Source of the DNA: Chamaelirium japonicum
Lineage: Eukaryota; Streptophyta; Magnoliopsida; Liliales; Melanthiaceae
Assembly (NCBI GenBank): GCA_947650365.1
Contig: OX393550.1
Span: 73,437,478-73,501,477 of the forward strand
Length of the DNA: 64,000 nucleotides
Direction: 5' to 3'
Shown: piece after piece, positions 12,309-24,807 of the stretch
Layout of the letters: each line of letters begins with the position of its first letter
How positions within the stretch are numbered: the first letter of the stretch is position 1
Translations under genes and position numbers: made by a program
The notes under the pieces: model-generated
What the model was told of the DNA's origin: nothing
Seen by the model: only the letters and a program-made list of their open reading frames with translations
Database searches by the model: none

Positions 12309-14256
12309 ACGCTTTGGTGTGTGTTTCATGCATGAATTCGTGAAAACATCATGTGAATATATGATAACATATGTTTTACTCGGGGTTCAGCGTAGATTAT
12401 GCATATGGATTGTGCTATGTATCGTCTCTTTGCAGGTGCCGCGCTGAATAATAATCTATGATTGCATGCCTCCGGGGGTCGGACCCCGGATTTAAATTTT
12501 GCATTGATTATTATTGTGCTTGTGGATTTTAAGGCTCTAGATGGGCAAGGATAGAGGTTGACCACCCTCGGTTCCCTGGCTATGTTTTCTATGATTATTT
12601 CTTTTCTTTCTAGTGAAATTATATACGAACGAGCACTTGCTCGGAGCGTGTTAGTTTTTCGGTCACAGAAAGAAGGAGATGATTCTACATCCACTGTTCG
12701 GGTAAGCGGTACCATAGAGTATAAAGACCCGGCGAAAGCGTGCACGTTGGCGATGATCGAGATCGTCGTCGGGAGATCGTGCAGAACGGAAGAACATGAT
12801 ATCTTGTTTGTGCTATTCAGGTTCAGGAGTCAAACTTTGGACTTGATTCAGTTTGGATGTTTTTTTGTTATACTCTTTACTTAAAGTTTAAAGAACCCCG
12901 ATAATAATTTAATTATCTATCATGCTTGTGAGTTAGTCTCTAGATCAGGCTTAGGGTTAGTACTTAGCTTATGGATTCATCGATGTCTCTATATGTTTAT
13001 GACACGTGCGAATCCGGTAGCTAACTAAAAGGAAAAGTGATAACCGCTCTCGTGGTAGTTCAGGTAGCCAAGTACTGTGCGCCGAGATAGACGCAGTGTT
13101 GAATTTGTTTAGAGATAACTAATATCCCCATAAAAAGTATGATAACCCTAGTGGGATGCCCTTTCCCCACATGGTCCTAGCAACCAAGTTAGGTAACGAT
13201 TCCACTAAGTGATACCCATTTCTAGTTGACGTATGATGGTAGTGTGAATCATCTCGATTCGGTTATGCCACAATTAGGTTGAGGTCCGACAGAGGTTGTC
13301 GGATGTCCCTATTTGGTCAGTATCGAAACCTATAATGAGATAAGGTCTACTATGACATCAGGCATCAAATTGTGAACGAGGCGTCATTCTAGTAGGAGTC
13401 CTTTCTACGTTGACCTGAGGGTAGGCTCCAGATCTTAGGATTATGGGCAAACTATTGAAGTATCGGGATTCTTGGAATCTATGTAATGTGATCCTTATGA
13501 GAAAGGCGAAAGCTGAGTATTCAAGGTAGGGACTATGATATTTTCCAAGGATATTAATACTTTGCGGGAAGTTTTGTAATCCTAGTGGGAGCACGGTAGA
13601 CCAGGGTCTAGGTCTAGGAGGTCGTGACCTTTCTAAACATGCATAAAACCGCATAAAGAAGGGTATATAATAGGTTCCGTCCAAAGGGGACCCCTGGCCT
13701 CCACAATCAACCGGCTAAGGGTTTGGGTGTGAGGTACGCAGTTCGATATTCCCACCGGGTGAGAGCTGTGTTTCCTTTTATGCTGGTTCACCTAGTCGTT
13801 GCCTTCAGGACATGGAGGATGGCGGTGGCAGTGGGTGGCAATTTTTTCCTGCACCGTGGGAGCCTATGAACCCCCTTGCTGACACCACCTAGATTTGTGG
13901 GAAGCATCTAAAAGCTTGTGTGAAGCCGCCGTTGTTGTGCATAGTCGGTCACATAAAGCTGGCCAAAAGGAGACTGGGAGGTCTTTTAGTTTGTCGTGGA
14001 TAATTCTGATGAAGACTGGGTCGTAAACACCTCGTTAGCAGAAGCAGCTGCATGCTCTCACCGAGATGCTATCTCCAATTCAAGGCCGATAGTCTCAGTG
14101 ATCGAGTCCAGGGAATTTTGATTACTGGATGTCTCCACTTGAGGTAGTGAAGGCATGACGGCTGGAGTAAACATTATCTATTTTTAAATTCTATAAAATA
14201 GATTATAGTAGACCCTAATTTTTACTTTAAACCATTGTTTACAGAAAACTATAACC
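12309..14256. other. Copia untranslated leader
   Basis: About 1.95 kb lies between the PBS and the gag start codon. Its open frames are short and unlike any known protein. I see nothing else in it. Confidence 0.6.
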
Positions 14257-15129
14257 ATGCTCGACCCCCTTGCCTCCATCCTTAATGATAACAAACTTAT
14301 GGGACCAAACTACGGGGACTGGAAACGTAACATAATGCTCGTCCTAAGGGTTGACAAATACTCAATTGCCATAAGTATCCCTCAACCGGCCATGCCGGGA
14401 CCAAGTGCTACTAAGACCCAGTTAAAGGAATGAAAAGACTAGCTAGATGCTGATGAGATGTGCAAGTGTTACATAGTCGCATCCTTGCAGACCGTCCTTC
14501 AGAAGTAACTCAAAGACATGACCTTCGCTTTAGACATGATGCTTTATTTAAAGGAAATTTTTGATGGTCGTAGTCGGGTAACTCGTTACCTAACCATCAA
14601 GAAATTAGTGTCCATAAAGATGGCAGAGGGGACTTTAGTTCGGGATCATATACTGAAATTGTTTGGCTATATGAATGAACTTGGTTCCTTCGATGTTATC
14701 TTGGATACAGAGATCCAGACCGATATTTTCCTTGCGTCTCTGTCAGGAATGTTTGAGGGCTTTGTTACCAACTTTAACTTTAACCGGTTGGAGATGACTA
14801 ACGCAGAGCTCCTAATGGCGTTCCAGGCGACAAAAGATGGGATGAAGGCAGGAGCCCAATCCCTGAACGTAGATCGGAAGTCTTCTCTGAAAGCCAAAAT
14901 CAAGTTTCAGAAAAGATAATCTAAGAAGCCCGTGAAGGTGGGCCAGATGCAGTTGCAGGTTCCTAAGCAAGATGGTCCGGCAAAGCCCAAAGGAAAATAT
15001 TTTCGATGTGGCAAGAAAGGGCACTGTAAGGGTGACTGCCGTGCGGCTCCTAAGAAGGCTGAGACAGGTATATCTCAAATCCACATAGTGGAAACCCTTG
15101 TAGCATCCAGTTGTTCTCCAGTCTCATAG
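14257..15129 (+). pseudogene. Copia gag (decayed)
   Basis: The frame starts at ATG 14257 (MLDPLASILNDNKLMGPNYGDWKR), typical of copia gag N-termini. It runs in one frame with stops near 14430, 14440, 14504 and 14919 into a zinc knuckle at about 14997-15040. The knuckle reads YFRCGKKGHCKGDC: the first Cys of CX2CX4HX4C is Tyr, so metal binding is probably lost. Gag normally packages the element RNA into cytoplasmic particles. Confidence 0.85.
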
Positions 15130-16660
15130 ATTGTGGATTCTGGTTGCACTAACCATGCTTGCAATAATTTGTAGGGGTTCAAGAAGACAAAAAAACTGGG
15201 TGATGGGGAGATCATCCTGAGTATGGGAACTGAGGCTGTGGCAGAGGCTGAAGAAATTGGAGATGTCGTCTTGCAGTTTTTTGATGGAAGAAGTTTATTA
15301 CTTAGAGACATACTTTATGTACCGTCCTTGAGACAAAACTTAATTTATGTTTCCTTATTGAATAATAAAGGTTTTTTAGTTTTATTCGATGCTTCTGGTG
15401 TGTCAATTAAATTGAATGGCTCCTTTATTTGTAAGGGAAAGACACATAATTGTCTCTATGTAATTAACTCCACTCATAAACAAGATAACATAACTGAAGT
15501 CTGTGTGATTAATTCATCTAAAAGAAAAAAATCCCTCAGATAATCCAACACTCCTTTGGCATCTAAGGATTGGACACATAGCCTCAGACAGGATTCATAG
15601 GTTAATTAAGGCAGGACTTTTAAGTCCAGATATATCAGAAAGCCTACCAACGTGTGAGTCTTGCCTGGAAGGCAAGATGACTAAATGAATTTTCTGAGCC
15701 AAAGGTAGTAGATCTCAGGAGATATTGAAGTTAATACACACTGATATATTTGGGCCCATAAGTGTCCGTGCTATAGAAGACTTTGAGTATTTCATCACCT
15801 TCAAGGATGATCACTCGAGGTTTGGATACATATACCTAATGCGGCGGAAGTCTGAATCCTTTAATAAGTTCAAGGAGCTCAGAGCTGAAGCAGAAGAGCA
15901 GACGGGTAAGAGTATTAAGTCTCTTCGATTTGATCGAGGAGGCGAATACCTATCAGATGAATTTATTGGGTACTTGCGTGAGTATGAAATTGTATCCCAA
16001 TTGACTGCACCAGGGACACTGCAATAAAATGGTGTATCTGAGAGGAGAAATCAAACTTTGTTAGACATGGTTGTGACTATGATGAGTTAAGCAATATTGC
16101 CACCTAGTTTTTGGGGATATACCTTGAACTTTGTTCCATCAAAGTCAGTACCTTTAACTCTTTGGGAGCTGTGGTTGAAGCGAAAGCCAAGCCTGTAGCA
16201 CTTTAGGACTTGGGGTTATCCAGCACATGTGCGGAAGGACAAGCGAGACACGATGGAGTCAAAGACTAAGGTATGTCTATTCGTTGGGTATCCAAAATAG
16301 ACAAAAGGTGGTTTATTTTATGATCCTGAGAATAGAAAGGTTGTCGTCTCGACGAACACCGTATTCCTGGAGTAGGATTATTTAATAGACCATAATTCCA
16401 CTAGTAAAGTGGTTCTTGAAGAATTGCTTTGTATTGATGGGAGTACGCAGATAGAAAATATAGTGGGAGCCGATACCACTAAGATAAACGATACTATTGA
16501 ATCGACTCCTATGGAACCATTGCAAGCTCGTCGCAGAGGGAGGACCACAAGAGCCCCTAATAGATACATTGGAGAAGCTTTCTTGTTAGATCCAGAGTTT
16601 CAAGAGGATGATCCTCTGAACTATGACGAAGCGATGGTATCCTCTGACCATACAGCATGA
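15130..16660 (+). pseudogene. Copia protease and integrase (decayed)
   Basis: Protease active-site region IVDSGCTNH is at 15130-15156, followed by DILYVPSLRQNLI. The GAG-pre-integrase motif LWHLRIGHIASDRIHRL and CESCLEGKMTK lie near 15557-15690. The integrase core has HTDIFGP, DDHSRFGYIY and DRGGEYLSDEF (15725-16020), then LQ*NGVSERRN, where the stop at 16024 looks like CAA to TAA. The C-terminal part, RRGRTTRAPNRYIGEAF, ends at 16660. Other stops and frameshifts occur at 15163-15174, 15541, 15690-15720 and 16090. Confidence 0.87.
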
Positions 16661-16689
16661 TAGAAAGCCATGAGGCAGAACTGACATCG

Positions 16690-17647
16690 AATCCCAAAAC
16701 TCGGTCTGGATACTTGTAATACCGCCTCACAATATTAAATCTGTTGGGTGTAAGTGGGTGTACAAAAGAAAAAAAGGTCCGGATGGTACTGTTGAGACTT
16801 ATAAAGCTAGACTAGTCACTAAGGGTTATACCCAGCGAGAAGGGATCGACTATGACGAAACTTTTTCGCCAATAGCTATGCTTAAGTCTATCAGGATCCT
16901 CTTGTCCATTGTAGCCCATTATGATTGGGAGATTTGACAAATAGACGTCAAGACTGCATCCTCAACGAGGATTTAGAAAAATACATCTATATGTCTCAGC
17001 CTCCAGGCTTTGTCACAAAAGATTAGGAAAGTCTGGTGTGCAAGTTGTAAAAGTCCATTTATGGACTGAAGCAAACATCCAGAAGTTGAAACATGCGTTT
17101 TGATCAGGCTATCCAGTCTTATGGATTTGAACAGAACATGGATGAACCATGTGTTTACAAAAGGAGCAATAAGATTGCAATGGTTTTTCAGTGCTTTACG
17201 TAGACTATATCCTGCTCATTGGAAATGATGTTGGAACGTTGTCTACAGTGAAGGTATGGTTGTCCTCTCAATTTGACATGAAAGACTTGGGTGAAGCGAG
17301 TTACGTTCTGGGGATCAACGTAACTCGAGATCGACAGAACAAGACTCTCTCGCTGTCACAGTCAGCCTATATAGATACTATCTTGGTCAGATTCAGTATG
17401 CACAACTCCAAGAAGGGATTAGTTCCATTCAGACATGGAATGAAATTATCGAAGGATTAGGATCCTAAGACTCCTGAGGAGAAGGCAGAGATGCAGAAGA
17501 TACCTTATGCTTCGACTATAGGGAGCCTGATGTATGCTATGCAATGTACGAGACCAGATATATGCTATGCAGTAGGCATGATGAGCAGGTATCAGTCAAA
17601 TCCGGGTCCAGGGCACTGGACTGCTGTGAAAAGTATACTCAAGTATC
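16690..17647 (+). pseudogene. Copia reverse transcriptase and start of RNase H (decayed)
   Basis: The RT domain shows VGCKWVYKRKKGPDGTVETYKARLVTKGYTQ, then DETFSPIAMLKSIRILLSI. After frameshifts the active-site motif reads LYVDYILLIGND (17194-17229). The second catalytic Asp of YVDD is Tyr (GAT to TAT, 17206-17208), so the enzyme would be dead even without the stops. RNase H begins with GSLMYAMQCTRPDICYAVG and stops at KYL (17641-17647), where the LARD is inserted. Confidence 0.87.
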
Positions 17648-20600
17648 TGTAACACCTGTGGTGTTAGATTTGAGAATAATAGAAATCCTCCATGGCTAGT
17701 TTCGTCTTTTTGCAGCCAGACTTTTTCTTTGGGCTTTCTCCCAATAAATGGATCGTAAACCTATGAGATGTTTTACATTCACATTCTCCGTAACTTCGAG
17801 CATGTCATGATGGTGCGTTCCGTGCAACGATCATGTGTATGCGCAACCAGTTTCTGCAGCCCGGCAGATAAACCCTAGAAAAACGATAATTGGTCGATAG
17901 TTGTAACTGTTTTGTTTCTTGTAAGAGATCGGGTGATCGGATCGTAACAAAACAAGATACGCTAGATGAGGCTCTGAGAGAGCCTTCCATTGAGCCTGAG
18001 TTAGGGTCGATCCGACACCCGGGTGAATAGTTATTGCTATTTTGAGTTTTGGAGTCTTTCCTTCTTTTCGGGAGATCCAGAAGTCAGAAAATTATGTACC
18101 AAGCACTAACGCGTTCGCGTTGACGAGAACTTTCCAACGAATCCTCTCGGGCCCAATTCCGACTTTCGGTTTGATAGTTACGACTTATTATTCTTTTCAA
18201 CCCGGTTGATGGGCGAATCGCACCCGGATTCCAACCGAGCCCGGTTCAGGGCTTGGGACCGAGCCCGACCAGCCCTGGAGCCTACCTCCTGGTCTCCTAG
18301 CATAGCTTAAGCTCTCCTGACCTCCCTCCCCAGTGATTTAAAATCCGAAATTCGGATGGGAATTATCGAACAGGATTGGGATGATGTATCGATCCCTATC
18401 TTTCTTTCCTTATCTCTTCGCCTTAACCAACTATATCCCCCCAACCCTTATCACCACAGCTGTACTTTTTCCCGTGATTATAAATAGAGATAGAGAGAGA
18501 ACGAGAGGAGAGAGAGAACGGGAGAGAAAGAGAGAGAGAGAACGGGAGAGATAGAGAGAGAGAACGAGAGGAAGGGAGAGCGAACGGGATGCAAAGGGAG
18601 AGAGAATGGGATGCAGAGAGAGAGAGAGCGAGAGCCGGAGACGGAGAAGGAGGAGGGATCGAGGGAGACGGAGCAGCCGACCCGCCCCTCGCCGGAGCCC
18701 CGGCGAGCACGCCGATACACCCCGCAGGTCAGCCCCCTCTCACCCTCCCATCCTCCTCCGCGACCCAACCCCGCGACCCCCCTTCCTCCTCCCATGCCGC
18801 GGACCACACGGGCAGTGATCGCAGTCGCCCCGAGCCCCTCCCCGGCGCACCACCACCGGCCGTAGACCCCGCGCGACCCACCCCGCCGTCCAAGCTTTTG
18901 GGGCTCCGACGACCGCTTTGGCCGCCTCCCCCCGCGCCTCCTCCGTGGGGGTGGTGCGGGAGAGGCCGGCCGAGCGCTCGCCGGTGCTCCAGGCCGCCCC
19001 TCCCGTCGGCCGCCGGCGCACAGGAACCAGCCCCCTCGGGTTGGTCTCGTGGAGAAGAAGGAGAGGGGGGGGGGGGGTAGTTTTGTATTTTCCCATGTTT
19101 TAATTAACCCCAGACCCGACTTGTTTCACCCTGAACCCGACCCGACCCAACATGGCAATGCAGACCCGACCCGACCCAGCAGACCCAACCCAGAACAGTG
19201 AACCGGTCTGGTTCACCTGAACCAGACCCGTGAACCAGTGAATTTTGGTTCGACTGCCATTTCTCCGTCCGAACTCGGAATTGGACGAAACTAGCACCAT
19301 TTCGACCGGCTCGAAAAATACTACTTGTTGGCCATAGTTTATCATAGTAATTGTATTGTTTAATACCCTGTTTTATCCTTGGACCGAATCTTATCGCGGT
19401 ACCGTGGTTTGATCGTCGTTTCATCGTCCGAACTCGGATTCAGAAGAAACCAGCGGCATTGTGCTCAGAATATTGAGTCCCACCTATCAAACCTAGAAGA
19501 TAACCCTAGAACCCCTTCTACCCTAGCAATCCAGCCATGCGATCGGTTTCACCGGTTCTACGTGGTTTGACCCAAAACCATCCGACCGAAGTCGGATTCC
19601 AGCGAAACTGGAACCATCGGAAAGGGTTCTTCGAGCCCGATTCGATAAGTAGGTTTAGCTTCTGTTTACTTGATTGGCCTAGTATTGTTTAGGTTTGAGT
19701 TCTTCAGTCGCACGGATTTGCGTGCTGTCGACTCAATGTTGGTCCCCTATCGAGGGTGCCCGACTATCTTTGGCATAGAACCCTCGTCGTTGATTCTTCT
19801 GTTTTAATCGATAGCATTGTGATATAGAGCTGTGCATGTTATCAGACTGTGATTGTGGTGATCCAACGAAGGCGGATTAGAAGCAACTAGCAAGCCGGAG
19901 TCGTGTGCGATCGACAACCAGGTGACATCTACTACCCTTGCGTGGTCTTTAATAGTGGGAAATGAGAATGACTAAGGGTAGGTGTCCATGACACTGCATG
20001 CGGTCCCCGCCGGGCATCGTCGCATGTGGTCAAGTGGACTTCGCCTTGCATGCGGAGTTGCGAGTCCGGCGACGCATGCTTAAAATATTAATAAAATAAT
20101 AATAATGATTGCTAGCTTTTGATTGTATGGACACCGTAATTAGGTTTCCCTTAAATTAAATAATAAATTGAATAACTAATAATTATCGGGGCCCACCCTC
20201 CTGAGAGGAGTATGGCAACCCTATTACACGGGTCATCGGGATGAGTGTCTTACTTTATTTATTTATTATGTCGCATGGGTTGCGAGAGCAGTACGAGATC
20301 AAGGGTAAATTGTTGGAAATTGTTAAACATTAAATATACCCTTTGTAACTTCAGTATATATGTTGAAAGATGTTATATGAGAATCTACCTGATTAGAGGG
20401 TAGGGACCCCGTGCGCGCAAGGGCCGTGAATCACCCTGCACGTACAGCCGAAGTTAAGTAGGTTAGGGGTCACGGGCAAGGGTTGTGGTAAAGCCAATAG
20501 GTGGTGCCCTCGAGTAGGGATTGGCCTAGCAACCCTGTCCCGGGGAGTTGAAGTCCCCATAGTAAAGCAAGTTGGGCGGTAGAGCTCCACCGTGAAAGAC

Positions 20601-21768
20601 GGGAAACCCCTTATGATCATGTGGGTGACTAGTGCATGGTGTTGGTGGATGCACGGCGAGAGAGTTGGCCCTCTACATCGAAATAAAATGCCCTATAGTA
20701 ATGCCCGACCGGGGGCAGGATGACTGTTTATCTATATATGAATTTAGAATCGAGTGACTGTTTACATGATGACTTCGTGACTTTTTCTGAACGTCTTATT
20801 TAATTTGTTCTTTAATGTTGTAGAACATTGAATGGACTTTATGTTAGATAACCTAGTGACAGTAGGAATTGCACGTGAATATAGACAACTGATAGGTTTA
20901 GGTATCATTCTGTAAACATTGATCATACTAGAATTCTATATTATATCTTAATTTATTACAATTGGTCGTCTCATATTATTAAAGACTATTAGGATGTCAC
21001 TAGCCATTAATTTGGCTAATCTCCCAATTTCCTATTGGGGGCTACTCTTTCCCATGAGTAGGCTCAGTTGCAGGTCCAGAGGCTCAGGAGTAGCAGTAGG
21101 ATTCCAGAGGCGGAGTTAGAGTTCTAGTGTTACCTTTCTGCTTAGTACGTTAATCTTGTAGTCTTTTCTCTTCAGACATTATAATTGTATTGGAATAAGA
21201 GTTCTTATCGGTTAGTTAGTATTCGATGGTTGTAGTTGCAATGGTTCCAGCTGAATTCTTTTGTGTAGGCCTCTCCTCAAGGCCCCAAGCCTAGGATAGA
21301 TCATGATGAAAATATAAGTGCATATAAATGACTAAATTGATTAACCTTATAGATAGGAACCCTAGACTGGTGCACTTGATTGTTAGGTAGTGGGTAAAAC
21401 CACTTGGCTAGCCGTAGGAGGCTTGAGCCTCGTGCTCCCTCAGATAGACTCCTGTCAGTATGTAGTGGCACCGATAGGTCACTCATATTGAGAGGATATG
21501 ACTTTTGAAGGTTGAGCTTGACTAGATAATATCTTCTCTCTGTTGATAATTTCTCTTTGTTTGCTTTTTAATAAAAATGTTTTTCGAAAAATCAAATTTA
21601 AAAGATCCCCCTCTTGTTTCTCCCTCCTTCTTGTTTTTCATATTAGAGAGCGTAGAAGAAGCCCTGTGAGAACCCAAATTGGTGTAATCAATTGACCAGA
21701 CCCAAAACCCTCTTCTTTTTCTCATCTCACACCCCAGGGATCGGTCTTCAGATTTCTGGGGCGTGACA
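17648..21768 (+). repeat. 5' LTR of the LARD-like element
   Basis: It runs from TGTAACACC to GCGTGACA. It contains a TATA box at 18479, a GA-rich tract (18485-18650) and a GC-rich segment (18640-19080) that gives long but low-complexity open frames, which I do not treat as genes. The rest is AT-rich with no recognisable protein. It is followed by PBS 1. Confidence 0.9.
18479..18486 (+). promoter_or_regulatory. TATA box of LARD 5' LTR
   Basis: TATAAATA is followed at once by the GA-rich tract. The identical motif lies at 25639-25646 in the other LTR. This is the likely Pol II promoter of the element. Confidence 0.6.
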
Positions 21769-21770
21769 GC

Positions 21771-21782
21771 TGGTATCAGAGC
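21771..21782 (+). other. Primer-binding site 1 (LARD/Cassandra junction)
   Basis: TGGTATCAGAGC is a perfect initiator tRNA-Met PBS, two bases after the LARD LTR end. What follows (CGGTTCTCC) is Cassandra interior, not LARD interior. Confidence 0.85.
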
Positions 21783-22041
21783 CGGTTCTCCTCGGGATGG
21801 GGGGGTCTAACCCTACACGAGGACGTGTAGCCCTAAGGGGGGTGGATTGTGACGACCAAGATCCAATAGGCCAAAAGCCAAGACTCCTGAGGCGGGAATG
21901 CCAAGATGGATGAGGTGAGGTGAGGTGAGGTGAGGTGAGGTGTACAAGGCCATGAGTTAGCCCCACATCGTCTAGGGAGAAGGAGATCCTGAGCTACTTA
22001 TATAATTTCCCCTCCCAAATATAGAATACGCGTTTTAAAAT

Positions 22042-22140
22042 CGTGCACCGCTACGGAATTCGTAAGAACTCCGTAGTTAAGCGTGCTCGGGCGAGAGTAG
22101 TACCAGGATGGGTGACCTCCCTGGGAAGTTCTCATGCAGG
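22042..22140 (+). promoter_or_regulatory. 5S rRNA-derived segment with Pol III internal promoter
   Basis: The sequence follows plant 5S rRNA through AGAACTCCGTAGTTAAGCG, the A-box region (22075-22092, AGTTAAGCGTGCTCGGGC), GAGAGTAGTACC and the C-box region (22105-22129, starting AGGATGGGTGACC). One extra T is visible in CTCCCTGGG compared with the usual CTCCTGGG. In Cassandra elements this segment sits in the LTR and can direct Pol III transcription. It is not a genuine 5S gene: the 5' end has diverged, and it lies within an LTR. Confidence 0.85.
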
Positions 22141-22190
22141 CACGGGCAAAGCGGACAAAATCTTGTGTGTTTGGGGCGGATGTTACAAAA

Positions 22191-22202
22191 TGGTATCAGA
22201 GC
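22191..22202 (+). other. Primer-binding site 2
   Basis: A second perfect TGGTATCAGAGC lies three bases after the Cassandra-like LTR. The following sequence (TTAGGGATATG) differs from that after PBS 1 and leads into the LARD interior. The element therefore has two PBSs 420 bp apart. Confidence 0.85.
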
Positions 22203-24807
22203 TTAGGGATATGTTCCTAGGGGTTTTGTTAGGATGCGGTTCGTGTCTTGCGATTCTTTCTTCGAAAAGTTTAGACTCTAGTGGTGTTAGAATGTTTTCT
22301 AGAGATTGTATAGATAGTGAGTCGATAGAATTCTCATAGTAGCTAGTGGTGGTATAGTGATTATTTCTAAGGATAAGGACCTATGGTTAATCATACTTGG
22401 AGAACTGGTTTTGTTTGAGGAATTGATCTGTAACTAAGAACTGTCTATGATTGAGTTTTTGATTGATCGAGAATCGTGAATCAATCTATATGTCGTATGA
22501 GTATGATTGTATTTGAACTCTGATGTGCTGTAATGTTTAGGTTTAGAGTTAGTCGTTGCAACTCGGGTGATAGTTTTTAAGAAGGAGCCACGTAGAAAAT
22601 CTTAACCAAGGGTAGTGTTTCTTGATCCCTAGGCAGAAGCATAGTGTTTGAGTCTATATCGGAGTATAGGTTGGGAGTCTCCTAATATGGATTCTTTTAG
22701 ACTTTCTAGTGGTAAGGAGCTGACCAAGTACTAGATATTCAACTCTAGTTAGTGTTTTGGTTGATTGGTTTTGGGATGGATGTATTTGAATATATCTGGA
22801 AGGATATATATATCCTTGATGGTTTATCTGGCATGGTTGTGAGGTTACTCTTTTTGTTGGTTTTGTTATTTTTCGTTGACCCTAAGCGCTAGAAACCTAG
22901 TCGGTGTTTTAGGATTCCTTGATCTTTGTTGACCCTTAGTATTAGAGGCCTAGTCGGTGTTTAGGATCCCTTGATCTTCGTTAACCCTTAGTACTAGAGA
23001 CTTAGTTGGTGTTTTAGGATTCCTTGATTCTTGTTGACCATTGGTACTAGAGACCTAGTTGGTGTTTTTAGGATTGTCCAATTTCTCGATATATGTGTAA
23101 TAATTATATTAGTTTTCTTATTAGATCTCTCTGGTGTATCGTGGGTTATAATTAGCTTGGTGTAGAGCTTGTGTGTCTTTTTTTTTAATGGATCCTATGA
23201 GTAATAATGATGACTCGTGGGGATAATGGTTTCAAGAAGTACACCAGGAGATGAAAATCTCAGGTGATAGTTTGAATTTCCTATGGTTAGTAGATTACGG
23301 GATACCTTGATAGTGGCTCTTGTGAAAGAGTACGCACTGTTCCTAGGGAACTTTGGCGGTGGTGATGATTGTCCGGTAGAGGACATACTGTGGCTATGCA
23401 CTGACTCTTTCGAGGATTTGGCGGTTGGTTTCGCAGTTCTTATTGGAACTCGCGGGAGAGAGCGCACTGGTTGGATGACAGTGACGTTAAGATCGAATTG
23501 AGATAATGGAGTACTAAAAAGATGTTAGCGACGATGTCAAATGGATTGCCTACGTTTATAAATTTGGGAATATCTTATCAGTTGGAATCTTAAGAATGAT
23601 CATTATTTTGCCGATTCACCCCGCTTTGTATCTAATTATTATTCGATTTTAGTAACTTTCGTTTGCTTTAGTTTCTTTTGAGTGATTGTCTTTAGTTCTC
23701 AGAATGTTAAGATTATGCTAGTTCCCTCAGTTGTCCTTTTTCTAAGTTGTCTCTATTTATCTCGGGTCCTTTATTCTTATTTTTGTATGGTTGCGAGGTT
23801 TCCGTCTAACTATCTCGTTGATTAGTTTATGGTAGAATTTAGTACTTGATATCGATCTGCTCAGTCGATATTAGTTGGCCATTAGTTTTCTAGTAGGTAG
23901 TTTCTTCAGCCAACTCATAATAGTTTTGGTTTAGGATCGATCCCCTCGTCTTGTAGTGAGCAAATGAGATGACTATCTATTGTCAGAGGGTAGCTATCTA
24001 GTTTGGACCCACTTGAGAAATAGATTTTGGGGCATTTATTCGTTAGTCCCTTGAGCAGTATTGGTAGTTTGATTAGTGTAGGTGTTATAGTCTCATAGGA
24101 ATCTTATAGGATTTTAGTTTAGTATTAGATACACGTTAGGCATACTAGTTGAGACATCTCTTTTGTCAAATCATTCTGGAATGTGTACTTAAGCATATGT
24201 GTATGGGCGCATATGTGTAGTATACATTGCTATGATTGTAGAGTCAATACCAAAAGTATAAATTATATATAGGTGTATGGGCACTCATATACATTGATAT
24301 ACCTTTTATATCGGTACTGACAATTGAGTGCATTTTAAGTTTCTGAATCTATGAGTTTTGGTAGTTACCCTACCGAGGAGGATACCCCTCGGCGGTACTA
24401 ATAAGGGGGATATGATGCCCCTTATCAAGGCAGGGTTAATGATCAGAACTCATGATTTTGGTCTAATCCGTAATGCTTAGAATGAGAAATGGAAACCAAA
24501 ACTCGTATTCACGATGTGAGAATTTGGAGGTTCATTTCTATCCTAATAATTATGAGAGTCGACTCGTATAATGTTTAGGTTAGTAGAGAGAGTAGAATTG
24601 TGAGTAGTAGAGGATTTTCTTTTAGTAAAATTTGGTGTAGTGACTTGGCTTTCTTGTTGGCAGTGTTAGTGAGGATCGTCGTACTCGTTATAGTTAACTT
24701 TTCATTGATATAATGTTCTTATTTTGGTAGTAGAGATGAGTGGACTCGTATATATAGTTTTTGGTAGTTGAATTTTCGGGACGAAATTTTTTTTAAGGTG
24801 TGTAGGT
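22203..24807. other. Non-coding interior of the LARD-like element
   Basis: About 2.6 kb is AT-rich, with only short open frames on either strand and no gag, protease, RT or integrase motif that I can find. Just before the 3' LTR is GGGACGAAATTTTTTTTAAGG, a common pre-PPT context in gypsy elements. Confidence 0.7.
22874..23076 (+). repeat. Tandem repeat, about 53 bp, nearly 4 copies
   Basis: Units start GTTGACCCTTAG or a variant at about 22874, 22928, 22980 and 23033. Each continues through a TAGAGACCTAGTTGGTGTTT-like segment and, in all but the last, AGGATTCCTTGAT. Copies differ by scattered substitutions. Confidence 0.8.

Larger units (their letters stand above)
21769..22187 (+). mobile_element. 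Cassandra-like TRIM module (PBS, 79-bp interior, PPT, 5S-bearing LTR)
   Basis: Directly after the LARD LTR come a PBS (21771-21782), a tiny interior, a polypurine tract AAGGGGGGTGGAT (21835-21847) and a 340-bp LTR (21848-22187, TGTGACGACC to GATGTTACA). The LTR contains a 5S rRNA-derived segment. A tiny interior plus a 5S-derived LTR are the known hallmarks of Cassandra terminal-repeat retrotransposons in miniature. No 5' Cassandra LTR is present; its place is taken by the LARD LTR. A GAGGT microsatellite lies at about 21911-21940. Confidence 0.8.

Noticed and set aside
18589..19080. Open frame of 163 codons in the LARD 5' LTR, and similar long minus-strand frames at 25638-26348
   Set aside because: The products are Arg/Glu or Pro/Ala/Ser low-complexity translations of GA repeats and a GC-rich block, lie inside an LTR, and differ in frame between the two LTR copies.
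22042..22140. A genuine 5S rRNA gene
   Set aside because: The 5' part is diverged, one base is inserted in the C-box region, and it lies inside an LTR with TG/CA ends and a following PBS, as in Cassandra elements.
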